Shown: positions 16,559-25,578, counted from the stretch's first letter. The stretch: 45,893 bases of DNA from an uncultured Spirochaetales bacterium (GCA_944390045.1 CALXOO010000015.1:1-45893); one strand, 5' to 3'. Made by a program: numbers and translations. The notes: generated by a model not told the origin, from the letters alone.

Positions 16559-17334
16559 TGCTGAAGTTTCTGAGAATGCTTGTCGGCGCCATCTTCGTAG
16601 TTCCAGTACTGGTGGTGACATACATCTTCTATCCTGTGATTCTGCTGCTGAGGAAGGCCGGAGCCCGGACCTTTGCGGACAGTCTGATGTGGACTGTGCT
16701 GCGCTTCCTCGCCCGCTGGATAATGTTCTTTTTCGGTGCGAACATGCACATTGTCGGAAAGGAGAACATTCCTCAGGGCAGCGGAAAGTACTGTGTCATC
16801 GGAAACCATACCTCGATGTTCGACATCGTGGCGCTTCTGTGTCCTGCCGGACTCAGGCTGAGCTTCGTCGGAAAGATCGAGATCAAGAAACTTCCCATAA
16901 TCCGCGGCTGGTTCAGGCTGATTGATGCCGTATACATAGACCGCAAGAATCCTCGCCAGTCACTCAAGGCGATCATAGACGGCTCCCGGATGATCGAAGC
17001 CGGACATGCCATGTCGATCTTTCCCGAGGGAACCAGAAGTACTGACGGCCGGATTCACGAGTTTAAGGCCGGTTCATTCAAGATGGCAAGCCGTGTCGGC
17101 GGAATCATCGTGCCGGTGGTGTGTAAGGGGACAAGAACTGTCTTTGAGGACGGGCACAGCCTGCTCCGCCGCCCTGTCTATCTTGAATTCCTGCCTCATA
17201 TCAGCACAGAGGGCATGAGTGAGGAAGAACTCAGGGAACTGCCCGTGAAGGTCCAGAACATGATACAGGATGCCTACGACAGGCTTCCTCCGATCAAGGG
17301 ACTGATTGTCAATCCGCATGAAGCTGAAGCTTGA
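16558..17334 (+). CDS. plsC: 1-acyl-sn-glycerol-3-phosphate acyltransferase (PlsC family)
   Basis: Membrane-associated acyltransferase that makes phosphatidic acid from lysophosphatidic acid. The 258-residue protein has an N-terminal hydrophobic segment (about 5-30), the catalytic NHTSMFD box (NHx4D) at ~82-88, a FVGKIEIKKLPIIRGW block and the substrate-binding FPEGTRS motif. The C-terminus reads LPPIKGLIVNPHE. ATG 16558 overlaps the exporter stop (TGATG). Confidence 0.92.
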   Translation: MLKFLRMLVGAIFVVPVLVVTYIFYPVILLLRKAGARTFADSLMWTVLRFLARWIMFFFGANMHIVGKENIPQGSGKYCVIGNHTSMFDIVALLCPAGLRLSFVGKIEIKKLPIIRGWFRLIDAVYIDRKNPRQSLKAIIDGSRMIEAGHAMSIFPEGTRSTDGRIHEFKAGSFKMASRVGGIIVPVVCKGTRTVFEDGHSLLRRPVYLEFLPHISTEGMSEEELRELPVKVQNMIQDAYDRLPPIKGLIVNPHEAEA

Positions 17335-18682
17335 GGATCTGTCATTCTCATATGAAAGCTATGACCAGAGGAGTGCGCCGCCACTCCTCTTTGATCATCT
17401 CTTCCTCACTGTTGAAAGTGGAAGGAGGGCGCTTGTGCTGGCTCCCAGCGGAAGCGGAAAGAGCACTCTGTGCTCGCTCATAAGCCTTGTGACTCCGAGA
17501 TACAACGCCGGGCACCTGGAGGGAAGTATCTCATTCGGAGGAAAGTCATATGACCATTCCAGCCAGCTGCTTGATTTCTTCTCTCTCGTGCCGCAGTCTC
17601 CGGGTGACTGGCTGCTTGCGACAACTCCGGAAGATGAGATCGCGGCCTGTCTGGAATCACTTGGGCTGGACAGTGATGAGATTGCCGTTCGCCTTGACGG
17701 GGAGCTGGCATTCTGGGACCTCGAGCGTTACAGGGACTCAAGCTCGAGTCTGCTCTCGGGCGGTGAGAAAAAGCGTCTTGCCCTGGCCGTGGCCTTTGCG
17801 ACAAAGCCTGAGATCGTCGTCTTCGATGAGTCTTTTGATGATCTTGACGCTCGCTGGAAGTCAGTCCTCAGGGACAGGATCATGACATCGGGCTGTACTT
17901 CTGTTGTCACCTCCTGCCGGTTCATGAGTCTTTTCAGAGGGCTTTTTGATGATATTTACATTCTGAGTGACGGCAGACTGGAGAGAATCAGCGAGGAGGA
18001 GGCGGAAAGACGCTTGCAGTTCAGTTATGACAAAGTGAGGACCGGGTGTGGAAGGGGCCGGCTTGATGTGCGCGGCCTCACTTACCGCCGCGGCAGTTTC
18101 AGTCTTTCTGTTCCGGCCTTTGAGCTGGAGGGAGGCCTTGTCACTTCCCTGCACGGAGCCAACGGCAGCGGAAAGAGCACTTTCTCCAGGCTTCTGTGTG
18201 CACTGGAGAAGAGAGGAAGCGGGCATATCTCCATCAATTCTGCATCTGCCGATGACAGGACCCTGATGCGCTCAGTGGGCTATGTCTTTCAGAATCCTGA
18301 CTATCAGATATTCCTTCCGACAGTGCGTGATGAGCTGTCCTATGCATTCGATTTCCTGCGCATCAGCCGGGAGGAAAAGGAGCGGAGGCTTGAGGAGCTT
18401 GCGCACCTGTTCCGCCTGGACCTGGATGAGAGTGCGCTGCTGATGGGTTACGGAAAACGCAAGAGACTGCAATGTGCGATCTATTATTCCCTCGACAGGC
18501 CATTCTACATCCTTGATGAGATCGAGGCTGCGCTCAGTTACGATGAGAGCCTTGAGATGGTGAGGCTGCTCGCCTCCAGGGGGGCCGGTGTACTGGTCAT
18601 AAGCCATGATGACGACTTCGCGAGGGCGATCAGCGACAGGTCATATGTGATCGAGGAGGGACTGCTGCATGAGGTCAAATAG
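17318..18682 (+). CDS. ECF transporter ATPase, two ABC domains in one chain
   Basis: Energy-coupling-factor vitamin transporter ATPase in which both ATPase halves (usually EcfA1 and EcfA2) are fused. ATG 17318 is preferred over the in-frame TTG 17306; it overlaps plsC by 17 bases. Domain 1: Walker A APSGSGKST, signature LLSGGEKKRLALAVAFA, Walker B IVVFDESFDDLD. Domain 2 (from ~240): Walker A GANGSGKST, Q-loop VFQNPDYQIF, Walker B FYILDEIEAAL. The second signature is degenerate (LLMGYGKRKRLQCA instead of LSGGxKRR), so the two ATP sites are likely unequal. It is followed by genes for EcfT and an S component, completing a transporter. Confidence 0.9.
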   Translation: MKLKLEDLSFSYESYDQRSAPPLLFDHLFLTVESGRRALVLAPSGSGKSTLCSLISLVTPRYNAGHLEGSISFGGKSYDHSSQLLDFFSLVPQSPGDWLLATTPEDEIAACLESLGLDSDEIAVRLDGELAFWDLERYRDSSSSLLSGGEKKRLALAVAFATKPEIVVFDESFDDLDARWKSVLRDRIMTSGCTSVVTSCRFMSLFRGLFDDIYILSDGRLERISEEEAERRLQFSYDKVRTGCGRGRLDVRGLTYRRGSFSLSVPAFELEGGLVTSLHGANGSGKSTFSRLLCALEKRGSGHISINSASADDRTLMRSVGYVFQNPDYQIFLPTVRDELSYAFDFLRISREEKERRLEELAHLFRLDLDESALLMGYGKRKRLQCAIYYSLDRPFYILDEIEAALSYDESLEMVRLLASRGAGVLVISHDDDFARAISDRSYVIEEGLLHEVK

Positions 18683-19442
18683 CTATGTTCCGGGAAATGG
18701 CCTGTATCATGCCTTCGATCCCAGGGCAAAGCTGGTGCTCACAGTCCTGCTTATAGCGGCTGTCTTTTTCGTGCAGGGGCTCATCCCGCTGTGGCTGTAC
18801 ACTGCTGTTGTCTTCATTGTCAGCGTATTTGAAGTCGGTGCCGGGCGCAGTGTGAGGAACCTTGCCCTGATAGCACCCATGCTGCTGGTAATGCTGCTGT
18901 TCACGCCTTTAAACCAGAGGGGAGGCAATCCTGTGTTCTCTCTGGCTGGCTTTACGGTCGTGACCTGGCAGTCTCTGTGGAATTTCCTGATGATAGGCGG
19001 CCGCTTTGTGTTCATCTCGCTCGTCTGCTCTCTGCTGATGCAGACGACACGTCCTGACGGAATCATGCTGGCATTCAGATGGTTCCGTCTGCCTGAGAGC
19101 GCCAGGCTGGTGCTGACTCTTGCGATGAGGTTCATTCCAGACATAAGCGCCACGATAGTCCAGATCAGGGAAAGCCAGAAACTCAGGCTGCCGAATCCGG
19201 ACGAGACGAATGAGAGAAAGCGCCCGTTCAGAAGTCTGTTCCCGACTCTGGTCGCCGCAATAGTGTCGTCAATCAGATCAATTCCGATGAGTGCCGGATC
19301 GATAGACCTTCGTGGATACGGCAGGCCGAACAGAAGGGGCCAGTACAAGCGTCTGGACATAAGCGGCTTCATGCTGGCACTCCACTTTGCAGTTGCCCTG
19401 GCCCTTCCCGTGCTCATGGTTCTCATCAGCCGTCTGCCATGA
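18669..19442 (+). CDS. ecfT: ECF transporter transmembrane component (EcfT / CbiQ family)
   Basis: A 257-residue membrane protein that couples the ATPase to the substrate-binding S subunit. It has several hydrophobic segments, HAFDPRAKLVLTVLL near the N-terminus (family pattern) and the two cytoplasmic coupling-helix blocks around MRFIPDISATIVQIRESQK and SAGSIDLRGYGRP. ATG 18669 overlaps the end of the ATPase gene by 14 bases. Confidence 0.9.
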   Translation: MRSNSYVPGNGLYHAFDPRAKLVLTVLLIAAVFFVQGLIPLWLYTAVVFIVSVFEVGAGRSVRNLALIAPMLLVMLLFTPLNQRGGNPVFSLAGFTVVTWQSLWNFLMIGGRFVFISLVCSLLMQTTRPDGIMLAFRWFRLPESARLVLTLAMRFIPDISATIVQIRESQKLRLPNPDETNERKRPFRSLFPTLVAAIVSSIRSIPMSAGSIDLRGYGRPNRRGQYKRLDISGFMLALHFAVALALPVLMVLISRLP

Positions 19443-19507
19443 TGTTTACATTTTTGTGACACAAGCGTACTATTCCAGCCAAAATTTTGATCAAACGGAG
19501 TTTGATA

Positions 19508-20017
19508 ATGGCTGAAAAGAACTATGCTGTGAGGATAGCCACACTGGCTGTGGCGATCGCGCTTGTCTGTGTGTTCACCATGGTTGTCCGGGTTCCGCTG
19601 GGAAGCGGCTATCTCAACCTTTGCGATGTCGCAATCGCCTTCTGCGCATATACACTCGGACCTGTGACTGCCCTGGTTGCGGGAGGTCTTGGGCCGGCAA
19701 TCGCTGATCTGGCAGGAGGTTATGGCCAGTGGGCTCTGGTGTCGTTCATCGTACATGGACTGGAAGGCCTGCTTATGGCGGTCATCCTGAAGGCGATGGG
19801 CCGTTCTCTTGTATCAAAGATTGTCTCGGGCGTCCTCTGCATCCTCATAGTCCCACTCGGGTACTATGTACTTTCAGGCGCATTTCTAGTAGGCTTTGAG
19901 GCAGCTCTTGCCGATATTCCGGGCAATTTCATCCAGAGCACGGTCGGAGCAGTTGTGGGCTTCGCGCTCAGCGAGGCCGTCGTCAAGGCATACCCGCCGG
20001 TGAGATCATTCGCCTAG
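19508..20017 (+). CDS. ECF transporter S component (substrate-binding)
   Basis: The start is ATG 19508, 7 bases after GGAG (19497-19500); the upstream TTG in the same frame is ignored. The 169-residue, five-to-six-helix protein resembles the ECF substrate-capture family that includes riboflavin and hydroxymethylpyrimidine binders, with GYLNLCDVAIAFCAYTLGP and SFIVHGLEGLLMAVI blocks and many small residues. It follows EcfAA and EcfT, so these three genes probably form a dedicated transporter. The vitamin cannot be named from the sequence, and no riboswitch is visible in the 65-bp gap upstream. Confidence 0.85.
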   Translation: MAEKNYAVRIATLAVAIALVCVFTMVVRVPLGSGYLNLCDVAIAFCAYTLGPVTALVAGGLGPAIADLAGGYGQWALVSFIVHGLEGLLMAVILKAMGRSLVSKIVSGVLCILIVPLGYYVLSGAFLVGFEAALADIPGNFIQSTVGAVVGFALSEAVVKAYPPVRSFA

Positions 20018-20039
20018 TAGGAAACAGGAAAACAGTATT

Positions 20040-21593
20040 ATGAGCAGCAACAGCCACGATTGTATAGTCGTACTCGACTTCGGTGCCCAGTACAGCCAGC
20101 TGATCGCGCGCAGGGTGAGGGAAACCGGTGTCTATTCTCAGATCCTTCCGTTCAATGCAAGCTGTGATGAGATCATGGCAAGCGGAAACGTGAAGGGAAT
20201 CATTTTCTCAGGCGGCCCCGCATCAGTGACCACTGAAGGCAGTCCGCGGCCTGATAAGGGAATCTTCTCGCTCGGACTCCCGGTTTTCGGAATCTGCTAT
20301 GGCCTGCAGGTGATGAGCGTGATGCTGGGAGGACGTGTGGAGTCGCCTGAGCACAAGGAATATGGAATCGCCAACATTGACATTTCTGCCTCAAGCCCGC
20401 TTTTTGAGGGAGTGAGCCGGAACAGCCAGGTCTGGATGAGTCATGGCGACAGGGTTTCTGCAATTCCTGAAGGCTTTGTCACCACTGCCAGCACGCCGAG
20501 CTGTCCTTATACCGCAGTGGAGGACCGCAGAAGGAATTTCTATGGTGTCCAGTTTCACCCGGAGGTCGTTCATTCCCTTGAAGGACAGAAAATGATAGCG
20601 AACTTTGCGCTTGGCATCTGCCGGTGCAGGGCTGACTGGAACATGGGGTCATTCATTAACGAGGCTGTTGAGGCAATCAGGGCTGAAGTAGGGGACAGGA
20701 ATGTGCTTTGCGGACTGTCCGGCGGTGTTGATTCCTCTGTCGCCGCCCTCCTGATTCACAGGGCCATCGGCGATCAGCTTGTATGTGTCTTCGTGAACAA
20801 CGGAATGCTCAGAAAGGGAGAGGCACAGAGCGTGCTCGATCTTTTTGGAAAGAACTTCAACATCCGTCTGCAGTATGCTGATGCGGAAAATGACTTCCTT
20901 GAGGCTTTGAAGGGTAAGACAGACCCGGAGGACAAGCGTAAGACAATAGGAAAGCTCTTTGTGGATACCTTCTACAATGAAGCCAGAAAGTGTGGTGATA
21001 TTTCCTATCTCGCACAGGGGACTCTGTATCCGGATATCGTCGAGAGCCGCAGTCCTTTCGGCGGGCCCAGCGCCACAATCAAGAGTCATCACAATGTCGG
21101 TGGTCTGCCGTCTGACCTGAAGTGGAAGTTGCTTGAGCCGCTCAAGGATCTTTTCAAGGATGAGGTCAGGGATCTGGGCCGGCAGCTCGGACTTCCTGAA
21201 GAGCTGGTCAACCGCCATCCTTTCCCAGGTCCGGGACTTGGTGTCAGGTGCATAGGTGAGGTGACAAAGGAGCGTCTGGATGCCTTGCGCGAGATAGATG
21301 CCATCTTCATCGAGGAGATAAGGAAGGCTGGACTGTATGGTGAGATATGGCAGGCACTGGCGGATCTGCTTCCTGTAAAGAGCGTCGGTGTACAGGGTGA
21401 CGAGCGCACCTACCGTGAAGTATGTACTCTCCGTGCGGTCACGAGTGCGGATGCCATGACCGCAGACTGGTACCGTATGCCATATGATGTGATGCAGAAG
21501 GTGGCAAGCAGGATCTGCAATGAGGTCAGCGCTGTCAACAGGGTTCTGTATGACATCACATCAAAACCGCCAGCAACCATCGAGTGGGAATGA
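20040..21593 (+). CDS. guaA: GMP synthase (glutamine-hydrolysing)
   Basis: Converts XMP, glutamine and ATP to GMP. The 517-residue protein carries a class I glutamine amidotransferase domain (Cys86 in GICYGLQ, His173 and Glu175 in HPEV), the ATP-pyrophosphatase domain with SGGVDSS (227-233), and the C-terminal dimerisation domain with HPFPGPGLGVR and the usual TSKPPATIEWE ending. It starts 22 bases after the S-component gene, so it may share that transcript. A strong hairpin terminates it. Confidence 0.97.
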   Translation: MSSNSHDCIVVLDFGAQYSQLIARRVRETGVYSQILPFNASCDEIMASGNVKGIIFSGGPASVTTEGSPRPDKGIFSLGLPVFGICYGLQVMSVMLGGRVESPEHKEYGIANIDISASSPLFEGVSRNSQVWMSHGDRVSAIPEGFVTTASTPSCPYTAVEDRRRNFYGVQFHPEVVHSLEGQKMIANFALGICRCRADWNMGSFINEAVEAIRAEVGDRNVLCGLSGGVDSSVAALLIHRAIGDQLVCVFVNNGMLRKGEAQSVLDLFGKNFNIRLQYADAENDFLEALKGKTDPEDKRKTIGKLFVDTFYNEARKCGDISYLAQGTLYPDIVESRSPFGGPSATIKSHHNVGGLPSDLKWKLLEPLKDLFKDEVRDLGRQLGLPEELVNRHPFPGPGLGVRCIGEVTKERLDALREIDAIFIEEIRKAGLYGEIWQALADLLPVKSVGVQGDERTYREVCTLRAVTSADAMTADWYRMPYDVMQKVASRICNEVSAVNRVLYDITSKPPATIEWE

Positions 21594-21615
21594 CAACATT
21601 TTATCGCTGATATGG

Positions 21616-21660
21616 AAATCGTTGTAATACAATGACTTGTATTATGACGATTTTCTGTTT
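21616..21660 (+). terminator. Terminator of guaA
   Basis: A 17-bp stem (21616-21632 with 21637-21653, two G-T wobbles, loop TGAC) is followed by a T-rich stretch. It marks the end of the core gene block. The remaining ~180 bases up to 21843 are AT-rich and hold no supported gene, only a possible leader. Confidence 0.75.
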
Positions 21661-21843
21661 TATGTCTGTTGTCACTATTTTCTGAGGTTTTTCCTGCCAG
21701 ATATTTCTGCCATGCCAAAATCTTTAAAACTGGTATACGTATTATCTTGTGTGGATGGCTCATATATTTGTGTAAAAGCAGTGGGCGGACTCTGGAAAAA
21801 GCAAGTGATGGTGATAGAATCTGTCATTGGAGGTTGCCTGAAA

Positions 21844-22461
21844 ATGAAAAGATTTGTGATTGTCATAAATATGTGTCTGATTGTATCGTCAATGCTTTTC
21901 GCCGGGCCATTTGGCTTGGAGTTTGGTTGGACGTATGATGAGGTTGTCTCCGCCTGTGGCGAACCCATGTTTGAGGTAGAAGCCGATCCTGGTGTGTCCG
22001 GCATGCTCTATGAACCGGAGTCCATGCCGAAGAGACATCAGAGTTTTGATAGTTACATCCTTTTTGTTGACCATGAGTATGGACTGGTCAAGATTGTCGC
22101 ATCTGAGGATTTCAGTTATGTCTCTGGGTATGGGTATGAATTGGTGGACGAGTTCGACAAGCTTGAAAGACAGCTCAGCAGCGTCTATGGAGAAGGTAGG
22201 CGTTACGACTTCCTGTATCCAGACAGCATCTGGGATAGGCCTAGTGATTTCATGATGAGCCTGTATTTTGGAGATCGGTCATTGGCAACATACTGGGTGT
22301 TTGAGGATGATGTGGCGCCAAATGGAGATGAATTGGCATGCATCGCTATCAATGTAGTAGTAACGAGTTCTGATTCGGCGACAATTGACCTCACTTATGA
22401 ACATCCGAATTTTTATGTCATTCAAGAAAGGTCTGATGCCGAGGATGTCTCGGCGTTATGA
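21844..22461 (+). CDS. Exported protein of unknown function, first gene of an accessory cassette
   Basis: ATG 21844 is chosen because GGAGG lies at 21829-21833; the longer in-frame ORF would begin inside the guaA terminator. The 205-residue product has an N-terminal signal peptide (MKRFVIVINMCLIVSSMLFA, then GPFGLEFG), suggesting export to the periplasm. The mature part is acidic, with many Tyr, Asp and Glu and few Lys. The N-terminal FGLEFGWTYDEV looks like small spirochaete secreted proteins of unknown role. I do not recognise a domain. Its stop overlaps the next start (ATGA), and codon use is more AT-rich than in the core genes, consistent with transfer. Confidence 0.7.
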   Translation: MKRFVIVINMCLIVSSMLFAGPFGLEFGWTYDEVVSACGEPMFEVEADPGVSGMLYEPESMPKRHQSFDSYILFVDHEYGLVKIVASEDFSYVSGYGYELVDEFDKLERQLSSVYGEGRRYDFLYPDSIWDRPSDFMMSLYFGDRSLATYWVFEDDVAPNGDELACIAINVVVTSSDSATIDLTYEHPNFYVIQERSDAEDVSAL

Positions 22462-23013
22462 AGAACCAGGACTTCGTGATTCCTGAAGTCCTCGATCGAT
22501 TGGCCTCCAAGGCGAGGGGCTACATAACCACTGATCCGAATGCCAGCATGGTCAAGCAGTGCATGATGCTGGAGTACCTCTGTCGCGACGACCTCGACGA
22601 GAAGGGCCTGATGGCCATGGTGTCTGTAAGTGACAGGAATCTAGGGAAAGCCTACGCTGAACGACATGCTCGAGGACCTGTATGCGGAAGGGGTCATCCC
22701 TGACGAGCCTGTCAATCATATCGTCTGCGATGCGGTACGCAGGAACTGCAACCGTGCGGTCCACGAGTTTCTGGACTCCAATGCCACGGCGTCCAGCATG
22801 TTTGAGCCTCTTTGCCGTCTATGCAGGGCCGTGCATCTGGGCGATTTCTCGTTTGCCCACGGAGGAGGGAATGCAGTGGGGGAACCCGAGTCGGTCTACC
22901 ATTACGGCGGTGGCTGGCATCGGTCCACGAGATTCTTCAACTTCATGACGGGAATGCGCATGGCGACGGATGATGAGATCGAGAAAATTATCAATACGAT
23001 GGGGGTAGGATGA
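22458..23013 (+). pseudogene. DUF4145-like protein, interrupted by a frameshift
   Basis: Two overlapping frames read as one protein of about 185 residues. The first (22458 on) runs MKNQDFVIPEVLDRLASKAR to SVSDRNLG near 22650; the second continues GKPTLNDMLEDLYAEGVIP to TGA 23013. A single extra base in the GGGAAA stretch at about 22643-22650 would explain the break. The pattern KQCMMLEYLCRD ... DMLEDLYAEGVIP ... RRNCNRAVHEF resembles DUF4145-type proteins, which often accompany nucleases in defence loci; this match is from memory and moderate. Either a pseudogene, a sequencing error or programmed frameshifting. The start overlaps the preceding stop, and the next gene begins right after its stop. 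Confidence 0.5.
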
Positions 23014-24015
23014 ATGGAAAGACCAAATCTATTTGATTATGCAACTTCTGAGCTGAGCCAGGATGCATTCTTCGCCTGGTTGCTGAAATGGGCGTCACAT
23101 GAGTACTTGGATACGGATTCGGAGCTCAGCAACCTAGGTAGGCGCATGCTCTCGCGCATGACTGGAATCGATGAGGATTCCATCAGAAGCGTCGAAGTCG
23201 GGCGACAGTGGGAGAACATCGACATCTGGGTCGAGGTCAACGACGATACGTTTGTCGTCATCGAGGACAAGACCGGTACCGCTGAGCATGACAACCAGCT
23301 GGAAAGATACAGGAAGACTGCGGAGGACTGGTATGCCGGCAAGCGGGACAGGTTCCACTATGTCTATCTGAAGACCGGCAACGAGCCCGCATCTTCCCTG
23401 AAAGCGATAGAGGAAAGGGGGTATGGTGTCTTCTCGCGCCGGGATGTGCTTGATATTCTTGCATCCTATTCGGGCGATGACAGTATCGTAAAGGATTTCA
23501 CTGCCCATCTTGAGTCGTTGGAAAACGATACTGCAAGTTTCAGAATGCTCCCAATGGCAGAATGGCCCTGGCATGCCTGGGAAGGTTTCTACATGGAGCT
23601 GGAAAAGTGGTATCCAGGGCTTGATTGGCGTTATGTAGCGAATCCGTCGGGTGGTTTCCTCGGTGCCTGGTGGCACTTCGTGGATGCCGGGACCGACGAT
23701 GTCGAGATGTATTTTCAGATTGAACAGGGAAGGTTCTGTTTCAAGCTGTCATGTGGTGATGGCATCAGTGATACAAGGACGGTGAGAACCAGGTTCTTTG
23801 AAATTCTGCTGGACAAGTCGGTTCAGCATGGAATCGACATCGTCAAGCCTGCCCGGTTTGGAAATGGATACACCATGACGGTTGGTATACTACAGAAGCC
23901 TGTTGACTGCTTCGGCGACGGGACGGCCTTGAGGTCGTTACTAGACAATTGCTGTTCAATTGTAGATGAGTGCGTCGAGGAATTTGACAGACGGAGTATG
24001 AAGGCTTCAGAGTGA
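23014..24015 (+). CDS. PD-(D/E)XK nuclease-superfamily protein
   Basis: A 333-residue protein whose N-terminal third carries a PD-(D/E)XK core: Asp70 in NIDIWVEV, then Glu84-x-Lys86 in VVIEDKTG, and Gln95/Tyr99 in NQLERY. The opening NLFDYATSELSQDAFFAWLL is typical of the PDDEXK_4 family found in accessory and defence regions. The remaining two thirds have no motif I recognise. It is tightly packed behind the DUF4145-like gene and probably co-transcribed. A role in DNA cleavage for defence is plausible by family but not shown. The left IS256 remnant begins 6 bases after its stop. Confidence 0.8.
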   Translation: MERPNLFDYATSELSQDAFFAWLLKWASHEYLDTDSELSNLGRRMLSRMTGIDEDSIRSVEVGRQWENIDIWVEVNDDTFVVIEDKTGTAEHDNQLERYRKTAEDWYAGKRDRFHYVYLKTGNEPASSLKAIEERGYGVFSRRDVLDILASYSGDDSIVKDFTAHLESLENDTASFRMLPMAEWPWHAWEGFYMELEKWYPGLDWRYVANPSGGFLGAWWHFVDAGTDDVEMYFQIEQGRFCFKLSCGDGISDTRTVRTRFFEILLDKSVQHGIDIVKPARFGNGYTMTVGILQKPVDCFGDGTALRSLLDNCCSIVDECVEEFDRRSMKASE

Positions 24016-24020
24016 GCGGG

Positions 24021-24214
24021 GGGGGGCTGTCAAGAATTCTGTGTAAATGGAATTCTCAATCATAGTTTGACCCTGTCTCCAAAGACGATGGAGAACTGGT
24101 TGATGGCTAGTCCCCAGTTGCGGATTGGCTGAGTCCATTTCTGGCTTGCCTTTCCAATGGCAAGATACATGATCTTGTAGACCGAGTCATCATCCGGGAA
24201 TGCCGAGCGGTTCC
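24021..24214 (-). mobile_element. IS256-family remnant, left copy
   Basis: The minus strand encodes the C-terminal end of an IS256/Mutator transposase (NRSAFPDDDSVYKIMYLAIG, then KWTQPIRNWGLAINQF, stop at 24060). Beyond the stop comes a presumed element end starting GGCTGTCAAGAATTCTGTGT. The 5' part of the gene is missing; homology stops at 24214. The 194 bp recur, with about six mismatches and no gaps, at 45102-45295 in the same orientation. Confidence 0.88.
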
Positions 24215-24235
24215 TGGTCACCTTTCTGAGCGGAG

Positions 24236-24312
24236 ATGGTTGCATCTTTTTCCCTTGATGAGCGATGTCGTCTTCAGGCTTATCTTGATTCAGATTGTCT
24301 GAAACAGATTGC
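24236..24312 (+). pseudogene. Possible N-terminal fragment of an IS30-like transposase
   Basis: A short open frame reads FSLDERCRLQAYLDSDCLKQ, which resembles the helix-turn-helix start of IS30-family transposases (LTLEERxxIExxL). It loses resemblance by about 24312, where the next minus-strand gene ends. The match is short and could be chance. Confidence 0.25.
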
Positions 24313-25578
24313 TCAGGGTTCTATTGCCAGCTTCCTGCGCCCGGTAAGGAAATTTCTCACATTCATATGGATGATTCCTCTCTGCGAGAAGTCTGGCTTG
24401 TCAAGAGAGATTACATATTTTGGCCAGTTGTCCTTGACACTTGAGTAGGCCTTGAACTCCCTTTCAACCACCTCTTCACTGGCAAGCAGGTATGCAACCT
24501 GGATGTAGCATCTCTTCACTCTGTTGGTGACAACGAAATCAATCTCGCCGTTGTATGTTTTGCCTGTATGCACTTCATATCCACGAGAGACCAGTTCGTT
24601 GTAGGCCACAGTCTCAAGAATGTCCCCAAGGTCGAAGGGGGCCGTTGATCCGCGCTGCAGTGTGACAAGAGAAGGATCTGTTGCATATGACTTTCTTCTT
24701 GTCTTGAGCATCTCCTTTCTCCTGATGTCAAAACGGACAGGCATGGAGATGAGGTTTGCCTCACGCATGGCCTCAAGGTACTTGTAGCATGTTGTTGTGC
24801 TGATCTTCTTCTCGTTGACTGAAATGAAGGTGGAAAGACTTTCTGTTGATATTCTATTCGAGGTGTAGGCCAGGATGTATGAAAGGAAATTCCTGAAATT
24901 CCAGCGGTCAAATTCCGGATGCCTGCCCAGAATGTCGCGCTCAACAATGCTGGAGAGGATGTCCTGGATTGCTGTCCTTGCATTTATTGCAGGAGCGAAG
25001 CGCACAGGGAAACCTCCCCATTTGAGGTAATCAGCGAGAGTCTCTTCGTCGTCATGGCCGGTGAACTGGACAACCTCATCATAGGAGAAAGGGAAAACCG
25101 AGAACTCCACGTAACGTCCTGTAAGCTTGTCTGCCAGCTCTCCTGATATAAGGGTGGAGGTTGAGCCTGTCACAAAAACAGAAGCACCGAGAGCTGACCT
25201 GATGGATGCGATGATCGGGATGTACCTGTCCATGTACTGGACCTCGTCGATGAGGATGTAGGCCTTCTTCCCTGCAAGTGCCGCGATACGGTTCTTCACA
25301 TCATGATAGAAGCCTTGCGGGTCATGAAGGTAGTGTTCGTTGTCAAAATCCTCGAAGTCGTAGAAGATGATCTGGTCATCAGAAACACGTTCTGACAGCT
25401 CTTCAATGATCTGTTTGAGGATTGTCGACTTTCCACAGCGTCTGATTCCCGCTATCGACTTGATCAGATCGCTCTTGTAATAGGGCCTTATGCGGCTGGT
25501 GTGCCATGATTTTTCAGAGTTTATCCAGAATTCATATGTAAACTCGAAAAAAAGCGTGAGTTTATCCAGAAATCGCAT
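24313..25578 (-). CDS. AAA-family ATPase with DUF4143 C-terminal domain
   Basis: A member of the AAA_14 / DUF4143 family: Walker A GIRRCGKSTIL, Walker B AYILIDEVQY, sensor VFVTGSTSTLI, then DYLKWGGFP, a helical middle, and a C-terminal nuclease-like fold with GEIDFVVTN and CYIQVAY. The biological role of the family is poorly known. The N-terminus is odd. Relatives begin a few residues before RIRPYYKSDLIK, but here the only in-frame ATG (25578) lies ~33 codons earlier inside a tandem repeat, and an ATG at ~25507 is in another frame. A lost start or frameshift is possible. The stop lies within the joint with an IS remnant region. Confidence 0.8.
   Translation of the reverse strand: MRFLDKLTLFFEFTYEFWINSEKSWHTSRIRPYYKSDLIKSIAGIRRCGKSTILKQIIEELSERVSDDQIIFYDFEDFDNEHYLHDPQGFYHDVKNRIAALAGKKAYILIDEVQYMDRYIPIIASIRSALGASVFVTGSTSTLISGELADKLTGRYVEFSVFPFSYDEVVQFTGHDDEETLADYLKWGGFPVRFAPAINARTAIQDILSSIVERDILGRHPEFDRWNFRNFLSYILAYTSNRISTESLSTFISVNEKKISTTTCYKYLEAMREANLISMPVRFDIRRKEMLKTRRKSYATDPSLVTLQRGSTAPFDLGDILETVAYNELVSRGYEVHTGKTYNGEIDFVVTNRVKRCYIQVAYLLASEEVVEREFKAYSSVKDNWPKYVISLDKPDFSQRGIIHMNVRNFLTGRRKLAIEP

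Noticed and set aside
19443..20039. Riboswitch for the ECF S component or guaA
   Set aside because: Gaps upstream are only ~65 and 22 bases and show no conserved aptamer-like folding.
21637..21843. N-terminal 69 codons of the long ORF before the exported protein
   Set aside because: They begin inside the guaA terminator, lack a ribosome binding site, and would bury a clear signal peptide.
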